Shown here one piece after another: positions 34,256 to 47,760 of a stretch of DNA of 64,000 bases. This DNA comes from Clitopilus passeckerianus (taxonomy: Eukaryota > Basidiomycota > Agaricomycetes > Agaricales > Entolomataceae), in NCBI GenBank assembly GCA_944990035.1, contig CALYLX010000145.1, positions 186,001 to 250,000 on the forward strand, given 5' to 3'. Made by a program: the position numbers and the translations under genes. Within the stretch, counting starts at the first letter, position 1; every line of letters begins with the position of its first letter. The notes under the pieces are model-generated. The model was given only the letters and a program-made list of their open reading frames with translations. It had not been told where the DNA came from and did not search any database.

Positions 34256-36659
34256 ATGAACGAAAACGAGTTGAATTCTACAAATCCTCCCCCTTCATCT
34301 GAAGCTCAGAATATCATGTCCTTTCTAACGGCAACTACGACGAGTACGACTCCTGGTAGTTCCACGTTCGCAGGAAAGCATATCATTCGACAAGAAGGCT
34401 TCCACCCTTCATCACCAGGTGCAAACACTACTCCTCCTCCACCGGGCTCATCATCGGGTTCGACAGCGGGAGGTTACGAACTATTCAACTCGTTTCTACC
34501 TGATCCATTCCGAAAGTTTCCTGGCCAGAACGGTCCAGCCGATTTCACAGAGGAACTTGCATCGCTTATGCAACAAGACAACAGATCTTCATCGTCTTCA
34601 AACGGGTCTGCTGGCGGAGGCGACAGATTCTCAAGACCTCACAATATCTTCGATATATCAGCTCCTACAGCTAACGGCAACAATTCTTCGTCGAATAACA
34701 GCAACGACTACCCGACTCACTTCAACCAGACACTGCCAGCGCTAAACTCGTCCCTGCGGTACGAACCTGATCCAGCGCCCCAACAACATCATCAGCCTCC
34801 TCCTCCCCCCTCCTCGTTCCACCATCCATTCACTCGCCATACGCCATCACCTACATCGCTATCTTCATCGCTACCTCACACTACTGCATCCCGCTCTAGG
34901 TCCCGCTCACGGCCGCCATCAGGCGGCGATCAATCTAACAACACGACGTCAGGAAATACAGGAAGCATCGGCCCGGCAAGGACAACGAGGTCGAGGCGCA
35001 ACAATAGCGTTAGTGGGACTTCCCCACCGCCTGGAGGACGCCCTCATGCCATCGTCATTCCGAGGTCTAGGGCTGCGACGGTGAGCGGAGGAGGTCCGGG
35101 TGTGACTCATCACAACCAATGGTTTATGACTGGTCACTCTGCGTAAGTGACTCGTCGCTCATGAACTTGGACCGAATACTGATAAGCTCCCAGTGCGTCA
35201 GAATACTCGTTGCCTACACCGGAATCCCTAGCTTCTCCCCTTCTCTCGCATTCGCATTCAAACCACAATCACTCGCATTCCGTTCACTCACCCGCCACTC
35301 ACCACCTGTCCCACTCGATAGCTCACGGCTCGCCCCCGCTTTCTCATTCTCCTGCTAATCATCACGCACCGAATCCTAATGGCCAACAGCAGCAACAGCA
35401 CCCCTACTCCTCTTTCTCGCTTTCACCTCCGCCTCCTGAGCCATCGTCTGCGGTTCATCTCCCCCCTGTCTCTACCCTGTCGCACCAGCACAACCCTAAC
35501 AACTTCAACGTTATGGGTGCTTCTCCCGGCTCTCCCCACTCCCTGCCAACTATTCACTCGAATATTCACAACATGCACGGCTCAATGCACCACAACTCTA
35601 ACATGGGTATGGGTGCTTCTAGTGGTATGATGAACGGCAACAGCGGTCATCATCACTCCAGTTCCATAGGCCACGGCCATGGACATACCTCTTCGGTTGG
35701 CTCAACTGGTGCTTTCAACATCGGCAACATGTCCAACGGCCTTCCTCCGTCCCAAAGCGGAGCAACAGCAAATGTGTCTTTGTCTCCTGCAGAAAAACAA
35801 GCTGCTATCGCCAACGAGAAGAGGCGCAGGAGAAGGGAGAGCCACAACGCCGTCGAAAGGCGAAGGCGGGACAACATTAACGAAAAGATCAGCGAGCTAG
35901 CTACACTCATTCCCGAGTGTATGCTAGACCCCGCTACTACCGGTAAGTAGTTTTCGCCGACTATATGCTCGAATCGATGGCTATATGCGTCCTGCCTTAG
36001 GCTCTGCTACCTCTCCTATCGCGAACATCAATCCCTCCTCACCTATCCTTCCTGGGCAATCCAACGCTAACGCCAATGCCAACTCTGACGATGCTGCCTC
36101 CCCAGGCGGTGCTGGTTCCGATTCGAACAACACGAACACCGGCCAACCTTCTGGAGAAGCAAACGGCGTCTCACCCATCGGTTCTAACGCCAACGCTTCG
36201 GCTAGCGGCGCTGCTGGTCCTGGAGGTGTCGTCAAAGCCAACAAGGGCATGATCCTCCGCAAGAGCGTCGACTACATCCGCTACCTGCAGCAGCTCGTCG
36301 AAGCTCAAGGCGCCCGCAACCGACTCCTTGAAGCCGAGCTCAAAAGCTGGCGGGAAGGCGAGGGGGGAAAGGTTCCGCCCGGCGTTGCTGGAAGTCTTAA
36401 TATTAACACGAACATGAATGGCCAGTGGACTGGGTACCAGGGCGGCTGGTTGCCTTGTATGCCTGAGAGCAGGGAGAACGAGGATGATGATGATGGGGAT
36501 GATGTTGATATGGACCAGGAGAGCGATGATGGAGAGCAGCCTAAGAGGAGAGGCAGACAGGTGAATGGGAAGAAGGGAGCCAGCAAGAAGAGGATGAATG
36601 GGACCGTCGTGAAGGAAGAGATGAGCCATGGCGTAGATGGGGAGATGATGGTGATGTGA
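34256..36659 (+). CDS. bHLH transcription factor with an unusually long loop
   Basis: Three exons (34256-35142, 35194-35942, 36001-36659; introns 51 and 58 nt) encode 764 residues. The first 500 residues are low-complexity Ser, Pro, Asn, His and Gly, typical of transactivation regions. The basic region and helix 1 read E-S-H-N-A-V-E-R-R-R-R-D-N-I-N-E-K-I-S-E-L with the His-Glu-Arg triad of E-box (CACGTG-type) binders. Helix 2 reads G-M-I-L-R-K-S-V-D-Y-I-R-Y-L-Q and runs into a short leucine-containing coiled coil (A-R-N-R-L-L-E-A-E-L). Between the helices lies a loop of about 80-85 residues rich in Asn, Ala, Ser and Gly; the second intron falls inside it. The C-terminus has an acidic patch (E-D-D-D-D-G-D-D-V-D) and a basic Lys/Arg stretch that may be a nuclear signal. 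Targets are unknown. Confidence 0.9.
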
Positions 36660-39600
36660 GAGGGTGGAATGGAAAAAGCGCATATTGTTGAGGCCCCGCG
36701 CGAACTCTTACTTCAGGACGCTATGACTCGGCCTCTCAAATCTCTGACTTGTCTTCCTTCTCTCAGTCTCTTTCTCGACTACTACTCCACCCCTCCGGAT
36801 ACGCTCTGTTTTTGGACCTCATGACCGATACCTCCAAAATCTATACTACCATCATACACCACCCAAAACGTGTACTTGTATCGTCGGATTGCGCAAAAGT
36901 AAACGTAAACGGCCTATGTATCCTTCTTCTCTCGCTTCAACTACATACACATTTGTATATATGCCTATCAATACTCCCTCTGTCTTTTTACTCTTGACTC
37001 TTCGGTTGATCTAGCGGTGTTATTTTCAGTATACCTGGTTTCGAGACGATATCCCTTTTCACTCCTTCACTTCGTCATTCGTTCTATACACTCTTGCCGA
37101 TGGGACATTTGTTCTGTCGTTGTTCATTATGGCTCACGTATTTTCTTGTACGTTGTACTTATACATAACATGACTATTGTCTTGTACTGAAATTCTGGTC
37201 GTCCGAGTGATGCCTTCGTTCCGGCGTCATGATACAAATCTGGAGTCATACCATCAGTGTCATCAGGCCGACTGCCATCAGCCGTTTACGTTCTCCGATT
37301 GACACGGCGACGTGAACCTGATGGGCTCGGCTGGCTGTAGTTCAATATTTCGGCATCTTCCACCAACCGTACTTTGTCAATTTGCAATGACGTCGCACAC
37401 TCTGATCTTGCGTTCCAACAGAAGAATCCAGAAAGCGTTCGGTATGTTATCGCAAACGAGAACTCTGGGAATCCATCTAAGGTTCTGCATATGTGTCTGA
37501 TCAGACGACCGCTCTGACAAGCTTCAATCTGTGGAGTCATTTCTGAGGCTTGCTTGGGACCATGCCATCGAACGAACGAACCTGAGATAGGGTTACTGCT
37601 GCCACGAAAATAATTCTGGGAACGGTTGCGAGTGGTCTCTAGGGAAAACGTCGCTTCAATGTGCCACGGCTTGCGCACGCAGGACCCACTTGGGACCGGT
37701 CCATGCGCTCCGATCCTGACATACGCAGCTTGACAAACCTCCCTGATCTGCAGAGGGCTACCCCTACATCTTGTTTTTTAGACACATCTTCTGACAGTGT
37801 CTTCTATGAAAAGGCTCATTCCCCGGAAATGATCATATGTTATGACATGATATCCGAAAACACCGACCTCGGCTTCTGAAGGCTTGGATGAGCATATGCC
37901 TCCGAACCTATGTAGGGCTACGTGCTTGGGCGACTGAGTTCGGGACCTTCGCAATTGAGAAACGCTACTTTTAGCGACGTCTACAGCATTTCTACTGGTT
38001 CATTGAATATCGACGTAAGTCACCTTAGTCTTCTGCTCTCATCGATGATGTAGTTCCTGACGGTCTAGGTTTTAGCAATGGCAATCAGCCCGTACTGACA
38101 TCCAGGAACATTGCTTGGAGAAACTTGTCGGCGGACATCTGGACCTCCTACATACACCCCACCTGCGACCGTACCAAGCACCCTCATTGGTAGGCATCGC
38201 TTGTCGTTGATCATTGTTACCTTCACTCCGACGAAGCTATCTCGGACATGTGTGTTCCTGCCCCTTGCCAGTCAGGTAGCCTTACCCTTTGCAACCCCGG
38301 CGGGACTTGTCTGGCCAGGTACCAGTCACGGTTGAGGGGGTTGAACGCTCGTTACCCGCAACATTACATCTGCCTTCTAACTTCTAATCTACATCCGGCT
38401 GAATACCATTTGGAAAGTCTGACGAACACCGGCTCGTGGTGGAAATGAGACGGACTTTCATCCTGGCGCTTCGGGTTGGTAAGGATAGTATTTCTCACTC
38501 ATACAAATCCTGGTTGGGAATGAGGCTATCTGCTCAATGGAGATTCGAAGCTGAACATCAGGCGCCCACTCCGAAATAGGGGACAAATGAGAGACGCGTT
38601 GACAACTCGCCATAGTAAACAATCACCAGCGTCGACAACACCCCAATCGAATGGAACGGTGAGATTCGCCAAGCAACGGATGCAAAACTAAGATTGCGGC
38701 GGTAAGAGGCTTTACACCTCTGACAACTTCTCAGTTACTTGGCCAACAGATCCCAATATGCTGGCGAAAACGGTCCGTCTCGGTGTTCCTTCGCCCTTTG
38801 TCCGAACGAACTTTCGACGGGATCAACTAAATGTTAAATTGAGCAGAAGTCGGGTTCCGCTTTCTTAGCATCAGGAACTCCCGCAATGTGAGGAGGAGAT
38901 AGAGGAATGGTAAGGTTTATGTAGCAAAGTAGTGATGTGATTATCTGTATATACAATGTTTTGGAAGACCGAGCACAAGATTTGCTCTGGTTCAGCGAAT
39001 GGGGAACGTTATTTAACCTCATACGAAGATCTGTACCATTCTGACAGCTACTAAAGCTGTTAAACTCCCTTCGGGGACATTCCAATGCCTGTCTTATGGC
39101 TCTAGCTTGAGCCCCGGGCCTGTGTTCCATGTGTGGTGACCAGAATGTTGACCAGAACCTGGGCTGTGCAAGTTGAACTGCTGTTCCCCTAATATTTGGA
39201 CCATTACTCACTACGTCTCGTCGCGGAAGACACCCGGAACCGAAGCTGGTTGCATGTGGCGTATATTCGCGTTATTCGCCACTCAGCTCAGAAAGCATCT
39301 CAGCAAAACGGAATTAAAATATGTCCTACGAATTCGAATGTGTCTACCGTACCAGGTTTCGGTTGTCCAGCCTACCAGTGAAATTATTGACGCCCACCCC
39401 AGTTAGTCTGGGAGACGAAGAGGGTGGACTGCCGAACTTCACCCAGAAATCAGAAGACATGACGGTCATTTGAGGGACCCGGCGGTGATCTTCATTCAAC
39501 ATACCATGAATAGGCAACACAACTCACAGTCGAAGCAAAGAATTTGAATTAACTACCCGGTGCCAACTTCTGCCTTATTGGTAGCGACAAGCTCTACCCC

Positions 39601-42600
39601 GCCGGCGCACTCAGGCTTTGTATACGAGATGACAATACAGCACTTGGCATATTCGCTGAATAAACCTCAACAGTACAGCTACATCTACTGGCCCGAACTA
39701 GAGTGCGATACTCATGCTACCAGCATCAATGGGGTAGCGCTTACTTTGTCTCGTCCAGTTCACCTCGTACTTACGGCCGAAAATCTTCGACAGATGCTCG
39801 TTGTCCGGCTAAGTCAAGCTCTGAGGCTTAAATGTGCCTCGCACGTTCTTTCGGTGGCATTTAGATCAAGGAATATCCATTGAAGGGAATCGCGCATAAC
39901 CTCCCCGACCAACCCACAACACTCGCAAGATGAAACTGTGGGGAAGGCGGGGCGGCTGACAGCTACCCCACATTCATATGGAAGAGCTTCGTGTCTCTTG
40001 ATCGAGCATCTAATCTCTCAACTGCTGGTGATGGCCTTGACGGTCCCCTGAAATTGACTTTGGGTTTGGTCGATCAGAAAACTAGTAGACAGTTGAGAAA
40101 TTCCGTTTTCCTAACACAGGCGCACCTGATTCAGACACCGAGCTTGCTAGAGGCCATTCAGGGCTCCAATGTAGATGTAGATGCGATGCATGTGTACGGA
40201 GCATGTGTCTGCCTTCATTATGCACCTATTGGGACATGATTTTCCAGGGTTCTTCCTTGTACGCCAAAAGGCTCTCCATGAGTCGGATTCACGGCGACAT
40301 CATTAAAGGTTGAGAGTCCTGTTGGTATTCAAGCACTCCCGGTGTGCTGATATATAATAACGCAGCATTTGTTCGAGTTACTGACCTCTTTGACCTTAAC
40401 CTCAACCTCGCGACGACCAAAGGTTTGAAGGAAGATGTTTGGGATATATATCTCCTTATGGATAGAACCCAAATCGATCAGGATGGTCATTCTGTTTTAG
40501 GACTAGCTATTAGTCTTCGCGGAGTTAGCCTAATCTTCAGACAGTGGGTCCTTTTGTGGTCTCCCATGCGATGCACTGCATGAAGCACGTTGTCCAAGAA
40601 GCAGAAATGTCCAGGGTTCTGATGCTCTCTTCGATGGAATGCATCGGTCTATATGGGCTGGCTAGTACACAGTACTGCGAGGTACTCGGTTCGAAGACCA
40701 AGCCAGCTAATATACCGGGAGCGGTCCCGTCAAGATTGTGGGGATCTCCAACTTACGGTATCGATATGGCATCAAATGACATCAGATAAACACACTACGA
40801 ATCGAGTTTGCTCGGCCCCGCAGGATGGACTGTGAGCATTAACGAGTGGCAAGAAAGAAACAAGGAGTGTAGCAGAAGCTCTACTGCAATGTAAAGGACT
40901 GGGTTGGCGGAGATAAGAAGCCCCTCTCTTGCAAAAATTGCCACCAACTCGACTGGGAATTCATGAAGAAGCCACACGAATTCTCGGTACGCCAGAACCC
41001 AAGTAGATGAGAGTTCCTCATGTTCAGCCAACCAAGAAAGGATGCCTCAGGAGCCAGGAACCACCGATGGAGACCGGGAAATGAAGGAGTATGAGAAGCT
41101 CACACTTACGTTTGTTTTCACGGTAGATCGTTTATGTGGTTTCTTCCCACTCCCTCGTAAGTATACGATAACAGGAATGTGGGGATTGCTTATTGGGAAT
41201 TGTTCTACAATGATCGAAATTATGAATAAAGGGCTCCTCACCAGTCCGAGTCGGGCTGAGCCCTTTTGAAGCACTTACAATTCATAGCCAATGTCGTCGG
41301 CCTGATTCAGGCCATCTGTCAATCAAGCTGGTACCGGCAGTAGTGGCGTCCGAAAGCCGGCCTGCTAGACGGCTGGATAAGAAGTATTCATGGCCATAAC
41401 TGCGTGAAAGACAGATGTCGAAATCCACAGTACCGCTAACCATTCCCGTAGATGCCTACGAAAGATCATAATTGGATAGCGTAGTTGGAGAAGTTTGAGG
41501 ATGGATCTTTGAATACCGAGCCTTCAACTTGTGCAAACTTGAAGATCCTGGAAAGATCAGAAAAACCATCGAAGATCAAATGGATTAAGTTAAAGTTATG
41601 CCAGAGGACCCCGAGGACTCCAGAAGCTGGATTAAATCTGAGTAAATGGGACTAATCGGTAGGCGAGAGTCGCCAGTATTGGACTAAGAAAGATCAGGTA
41701 TCTCCAGGGTAGCGCTACGCGGCTGGATAGCAGACATAGTAACGTCGGGGATTGCCCCACACCTGAGTACGGCAGAATGGACCGAGTCGCCGAGCCCCTG
41801 AGAAAGCTTGGTGGATCATTGTTGCCCAGCGTAGACGTCGGCGACTGACTAATGATCAAGGAGAGAAGCATAATGAAAGTTGGTGAGAAGGATCCGGGAG
41901 AGTTGAGAATTCGAACGTCTAAACCGTAGCCAAGGGGCTTCCATCGTTCCTCGACCAGAACATATCAGCCACAATGCCATGACCTGTGGCGGTATCAGGA
42001 AGGGAGCCGAGATGCACGAGCTGGAGATTTCCGGGAGAAACAGCCACTGGCGGCGTTGGATGTAAATCTATATCTTAAAAGTCGACGAAAGGGGGTCAAT
42101 GCAAGTGGCTCTGTGAAGCGCATGGGATAAACTGAAAGAAGCTTACCATATATCCCAGGTACAACTCGAGAACTCCACACACCCAACTTCACCATATAGG
42201 CGGTATGCTTGTCCAAAAGAGGTAGGTCAGAGGGGAAGGAGCAAGTGAACGGACTTTGGGGAGGGCAGCTTCAGCATTCCCCAAGATGCTTGAATTTATA
42301 TCGAAAGCCCTGGCAGGATAACCGGCATATCATAATCATCCTATTGGATATCAGCTATATCAGCAATACCCATCTCCTCACCTGACGAGGGGAAAGTGGT
42401 CAGCAGAGCCACGGCTGATAGGGTAATCAACAGCAACCAAGTCATGAGAGACGTGCGGCTTGGAGACTAAGGACGCAGGCATATCTTGTGAGCTCTTTGC
42501 GATTCATTTCGATAGTGGCGAAATGGCGGGTGACCAGTCAGGTGAGCGACCAGTCGGCTCCCTCGCTCCAGAAGAATTAATTCGTCAATGGTGTCTCAGT

Positions 42601-43103
42601 TTCTTGTGGCCTTTCGATGGCCACTTTATAGCATCCTGAAAATAGATTCTGAATAGTCTAGCGTGGTCGCCTATTGGTTCTCGAGCTTCGGGAGCAGAAC
42701 GAGCAAAAGTTCGTAAAAGCATCCGGGTGCCAAGCCCTGAGTGGTGTTTGCAGGCCTGGCATCTGGCCATGTGACCGCGTTGAGCAGTGTTCATGCAAAT
42801 TAAATGCAGACGAGTTAGGGATGAGTGGTATGGACACTTGCAAACCCGTATTCAGAGGGTTTCGGTACCCATATCATCGCAGCGTTCGAATGGAGGCTAA
42901 GATTTCCTCGCTGGGCAGTCCTGGGCGGTTAGTGGAAAGCTCGATATTCATTGAGCGGGAGATCAGGGTTACAGCATTATAATACACTAGGTTATTACAG
43001 GGTTCTGATAGTAGGATAGTGAAACGATGGGAAATTAACGAGCGTTCTACGTCATGCCAGAGTAGAGAAATGGGAAAGAAATATAGATACACATTCTAAT
43101 ACA
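36660..43103. other. Gene-poor 6.4 kb, no gene recognised
   Basis: The first few hundred bases are the 3' region of the bHLH gene (T- and C-rich). Beyond that, open frames are short and show no family motif on either strand. A possible secreted N-terminus on the minus strand near 42450 (M-T-W-L-L-L-I-T-L-S-A-V-A-L-L) and hydrophobic frames down to 41630 could be a decayed or very divergent gene; I could not build a coding model. Confidence 0.4.
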
Positions 43104-46075
43104 TCATATCCACCCAGGATTCCTTCCAGCACGTACAGCGTCTCCGGGCTTGAGGTGCGATGAACTTGTAGGCTGCTTAAACCGTTCATCCAGACTAAAA
43201 GATCCCGTGCTGTTCGAGAACCTCGATTGGCCTCGATGATCCTTCCTCCTGAGCGGTTCTCTAGGCTCGGGAGCACGCCTGGGGATGCCCGTCATCTGTG
43301 AATACAAAGACGGGGCGGAAATACGACTGGTCCCATCCATCGAGCGGCGGCTCCGACTTGCGGAAGACCCCCTCTCGTCGTCGTGTGGGTGGAAGTCCTC
43401 ATGGAAGGTTGGTACAGGATGAATAGTGCCCCTCTCAGGCGATGACGAACGAGAATGGTTGTATCCTTCGATAAGCTTGACCATATCCTGATCATGGTTG
43501 TTGACGTGATAGCCCCCGGGAGCGGTTTCCACAGGGGCACTGATCTTCCTCAACCCAGTCTCCTCGTCATTATCGCGGTAAGACTCCATCCGATGAATCG
43601 AAACGTGCTTGCTCTTCTTGTGCCCAAAGAACTTCTCCCCAAACCTAAGCAGCCTCCACTTCCAATTACTCCCGCCTGCAGGTCTGTCAAATCGCGGTGA
43701 AGCAGCAAACTCGGCTGTTTTCTTTGCCCTCTGCTTCCGTGCACGGCGGCGCCAGCACCAGATGATCACGACGAAGATGAAAGCGCAGCCGAGTGCCATA
43801 AGGAGGATCTGCCACCACTCTAATGCTGGCTTCTTGTTCTTCGTCGGGGTGGAGATGCCAGTAATGGTAGGCAACGGCGTTCCACTGCTCGTTCCGGAAG
43901 GTTGAGGAACCTGTACGAGTTCCGACAAACATACACCCAAACCAGGAAGAACCGTCGCAGTCGAGGTCGACGACTGGGCTTGACAATTCGCTGCGACGCA
44001 TCGGCCTGTACGAAGGACCTGCGTGGAGCTCGCACATGCGAGGCAGTTGTTAGGTCCAGGGCCGGAGCAGCTCGAGCAGCTGTCGTCGCAGGACTGGCAG
44101 GAGGAGGATATGGAGTCGAAGTACTGGTTCTTGCTGCAGGTGGGTAGGCAGCGGCCGCCTGTAAGGACGGGCCTGGTAGGTGGGCATCCGGTGCATTGGT
44201 TGAAGTTGCCGCCGGAGCAGGTAGAGCAGTCGGGATGGCAAGGGAGGCAGGAGCCAGATGAGGTAAAGGTGTTCGAGGGGCAGGTAGGGACGCATTTGCC
44301 GCTGGAGGCAAGTTGGTTGTTCAGGCATGTTAAACAGAAATTGGCTGCACCTGAACAGGTGCTGCAAGATTGGTCACAGGCTGTGGAAAACGGATTTCAT
44401 TAGATGCTAGATGAGGAAGACGATAGAGTGACGCACGAAGACAAGTGAAATTATCTTGCGAAGATACAAAAGTCCCCGACGGACAACTTGCTAAGCACTT
44501 CCCGTTCGAAAGAAAAGTACCGGGGATGCAGCCCGTGCACTGAGCCTGGCTCACAGTCGATGCCGCGTTAAAGTTGGGGATCCTACAAGCCGTACACTTG
44601 GCATCGCAAGCTACCATCCTATCAGCGCCTGTACATCGTCAACAACTTGATACACACCTTCACATTCCCTCTTATTGTTATCAGCAATCAAGTTTGTTCC
44701 TTGACATATCCCATTATTGTCGGCCGATACACAAGCCCCGCCAAGTGTGAACGTCCCAGACGCGCACCGGGAGCAGTCACCAGCGGAACCACCAGTGCAA
44801 GTCTCGCAGGCGGAGTTACATGGTGAGCAGTTTGCTCCACCACCGAAGCTGCCGTCGGGGCAGATCTGGCCTGCGGAGGTAGCTTGCCTGGGTGGGTTGC
44901 ATTTGGTGCGATCGTTAGGATCTTGAATGAAGCCTTGCTTGCAGGCTGTGCAGACACCAGTGCCATCTTCACAGTTGTTACATCCGAGTTGGCAAACTGT
45001 AGTTTAAGATCATGCAAGTTAGTCAAAGAGGCTTTAGGTTTCGAGGAATGGACTTGCCTTTGCAATCCCCGGTTGAAGTCAGAAAGAACCCACTCTCACA
45101 CTTCGCACAAGCCGTCCCGTTATTTGCAGTTGTGAACCCTGCGTTACACGTACATTGCCCATTGCTTCCGCATACCCCGTTCAGACAGTTACATGTTGAT
45201 GGGGCATTGGACACAATGGGCTGCAGGCACCTCCCGCTCCCTGAAATCCCTTCATCACAAGACGCGCAATTACTGGGACATGCTTGACATTGGGGGCCAA
45301 AAAAGCCTTTCGAGCAGGACTCGCACGATGTTCCGGTGAATCCTGTCGGACAATGGCATGTACCTGATGCAGTACATACGCCGGCTCCAGAGCAGGAGGG
45401 GGAACATGCGGCGGATTGCATGTCAATGAGGGATAGAGAGATGGAGCCACCTTGTGGGAGCTGCTGAACATCGGGTATAGAGTCCCAGAAAATTGTCCGC
45501 GCATTTGAACTGGTGTTGGACGAGGAAGTCGTCAAGGCAATCCATACGTTCGAGGAAAGTGCTAAAGAACGAGCGGCGAGTGGGGTTGAGGCGTTACCGG
45601 TGGGTGCCGTAGGCAGTGGTGTAAACCCTGGTTGACCGGCGTATAGACGATCTGAGTAGATTGCTAGGCCAGGTTGGAGGGCTAAATTAAGAGGCAACGA
45701 AGAGCTTTCGTTGAATCCGGGTGAAGGTGATAAGGAGGCAGATGAGGATGTTAGGATATCGTGTAGAAGTTGAGGGTTTGTGTCAGAGCCGTATTGGCCA
45801 GGTAGGAGATGAAGGGTTGTCTGTGCGCCAGGCGCAGACAGCTGGGCACCAACTGAGTCGGGTTAGTTACATTTACTAAGGCAAGAAAGCGGAAGTCGTA
45901 CTGGTGGTGTTGGAATAGCCTTGTAAGCATTGCCCAGGAATACATAGAACAGTGGAATTTTGTTGAGCGACTGCAAGGAAAGCTCAGCAATTTCCCAGAG
46001 TCCTTCGATATATATTTTCTTACGCGTAATTCCGGCTGATAACCAGGTAACAGCCAGGATGGTCGTAATGATCAT
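43104..46075 (-). CDS. Cysteine-rich single-pass membrane protein (EGF/furin-like repeats)
   Basis: Exon 1 encodes a signal peptide (M-I-I-T-T-I-L-A-V-T-W-L-S-A-G-I-T) joined by a short intron to L-A-Q-Q-N-S-T-V. The extracellular part first has about 200 residues without Cys repeats, then an EGF-like block (C-S-G-A-G-V-C, C-H-C-P-T-G-F-T-G-T-S-C). Many furin-type CxxC repeats follow, such as C-P-S-N-C-A-S-C, C-S-T-C-S-G, C-D-D-S-C-S-S-C-S-G-P-G and C-L-A-C. Next come a Thr/Ser/Pro linker, one membrane helix (I-L-L-M-A-L-G-C-A-F-I-F-V-V-I-I-W-C-W), a basic stop-transfer (R-R-R-A-R-K-Q-R-A-K-K) and a polar cytoplasmic tail of about 210 residues with many Ser/Pro sites. The layout is receptor- or cell-wall-sensor-like. 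Function and ligand are unknown. Such proteins recur in mushroom genomes as growth-factor-receptor-domain proteins. Confidence 0.8.
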
Positions 46076-46582
46076 CTTGGAAGGCGTAAGGAACGAAATG
46101 GTGGTCGGGGAGAAAGGAAAAGAGACGATGTCGAGGCGACAAGGGTGCCCGCCCTAGAAGAACGCAGTGCTGACTCGAGCCCTTTAGCAATGGCCATTGT
46201 TTTTTGTTGTTGGCTTTCCATTTTTCGGCGTCGCTGCGCTGCCTGTGAGGAGAACAATAAAGGTGGTCGGGAGTCAACTAGTCACGTGGCGTCGCGACGC
46301 GTCGCCTAATTCGGGTGTTTGATGAAGCTTGGCATTGTTGGCAAGTCCTCACTTGTTCAAGGCAGATCGATTTTCGCCTCAATGTCCCCTCTGGAAGTCC
46401 TCTGATGATTGACCATTCACCGTTTTGAATATACGCTTTCCAACGCATAAGGCGACGTGATTCCGGTCATTGCGAGGATTTCTCTGTGCCACATGCACCT
46501 ATTGGCCTGGGAACCGAACGGTACGAAAGGGTGCTATGATGGCAATTTGAAATTTCGAAACGGGTTGTTTTCTCGTTTCTCT

Positions 46583-47436
46583 ATGACCCCCGAGTCTCCC
46601 ATAGACAGCCTCCCACCACCAGTCCGCGCCTGTCTCCGTCTCTACAAATGGCCTTACAACCCAGTCTCCATCATCTTCAGAGGCGTCATCGTCTACCCAA
46701 CCAACGGAGATGAGCCTTACATGAAGAAGATGGAATTCAGCTGGCAGGGCGCCCAGAGGAACGATTCCTACGTGGCGAGTTCACATGTTCATAGGGATGG
46801 ATGCTCCGTGGTTAGAGGCAAGCGTACTCATTGGACAAGAACAGAGGTTCTTTCTCGACCTCCGATACCATGATTACGTCTGCCCACTGGTCAACAGCAC
46901 GCTGTCTTCGTGGTATAGAAGTGATGAGTGGAAGTATTCGCGGTTTGTGGACGAGATGATCCTTCGCCTTCATTTGGACGAAAACCTGCAGCACCTTTTG
47001 GACTTCATTAATTTTGAATGATCGCATCTTCCAGCCCTAGGCAAAACAGTTGAGAATCAAAAATGGGACTGATAACATGGACTTGGACAGACTCCGACTT
47101 ATGGGCAAGGCCATATCAGCAGTGGTTGGTGACTGCGGGGCCTCAATTCAAGAACATCCTTCAGCGAAAGACGCCGCCGCCATGCAACGGGTTTAGAAAT
47201 ACGGTGAGCACACCTCTTTAACTTCTGGTGTTCTTTCAACTTGAACCAAGGCTTCCCTTCAGAGGAGCGTCAAGCCCACAGAATCGAGAAACAAGGCCGA
47301 TGTCTCCGATGTAATAAGCACGGCCAACCAAAGTCGGTGTTTATCTGCTAAGTACTGGTCACGAGAATGTCGGAGGGCGAATTGGCAGTTTCAGAAGATG
47401 GTCTGTGGATCTAGTGTCGGGGAGGAGGAGGGCTAG
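46583..47436 (+). pseudogene. MYND zinc-finger gene, right copy, deleted and frameshifted
   Basis: Start M-T-P-E-S-P-I-D-S-L at 46583. After M-E-F-S-W-Q-G-A-Q-R about 175 bp present in the left copy are missing and the frame is lost. The frame is partly recovered downstream (F-V-D-E-M-I-L-R-L-H-L-D-E-N-L), but a TAG interrupts the exon before the last intron (M-Q-R-V-stop). In the MYND exon a 14-bp deletion removes the second Cys pair. The residual stop corresponds to 47434-47436. The copy at 11245-12343 is broken at different sites. Confidence 0.8.
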
Positions 47437-47760
47437 TGTTGTCCTGTAGGACTAATGGTTTATTCTCCGTCAGTCAGCTAAATGTGCATTTGCTGATTAG
47501 CATCATCAGTTCATTGTCAATCATTTTTCCGCTGGTTCTGCAGCTGACGGTAACCCACTTCACTTTGGGATACACCAGTCGGTCATCTGTTCGCTTCCGT
47601 TGACGGGTCCAGGTCCTTCTGGTCCTGATTACGGTAGATCACATTTCATAATGCCATGCAACGCGTTCTAATTGCTTCGTTTGCGCCTTCTTTTATGTGC
47701 ACACGGAGTGGCCCGACTTTATACGTGTTCTCCAGTTTCCTCGTGTCACCTACGGTGCAA

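Noticed and set aside
35653..36683. Antisense frames across the bHLH gene
   Set aside because: Shadows of the low-complexity coding region; no splice signals or family features.
37286..37678. 130-codon minus-strand frame in the gene-poor region
   Set aside because: Composition looks random and no motif or neighbouring exons could be found.
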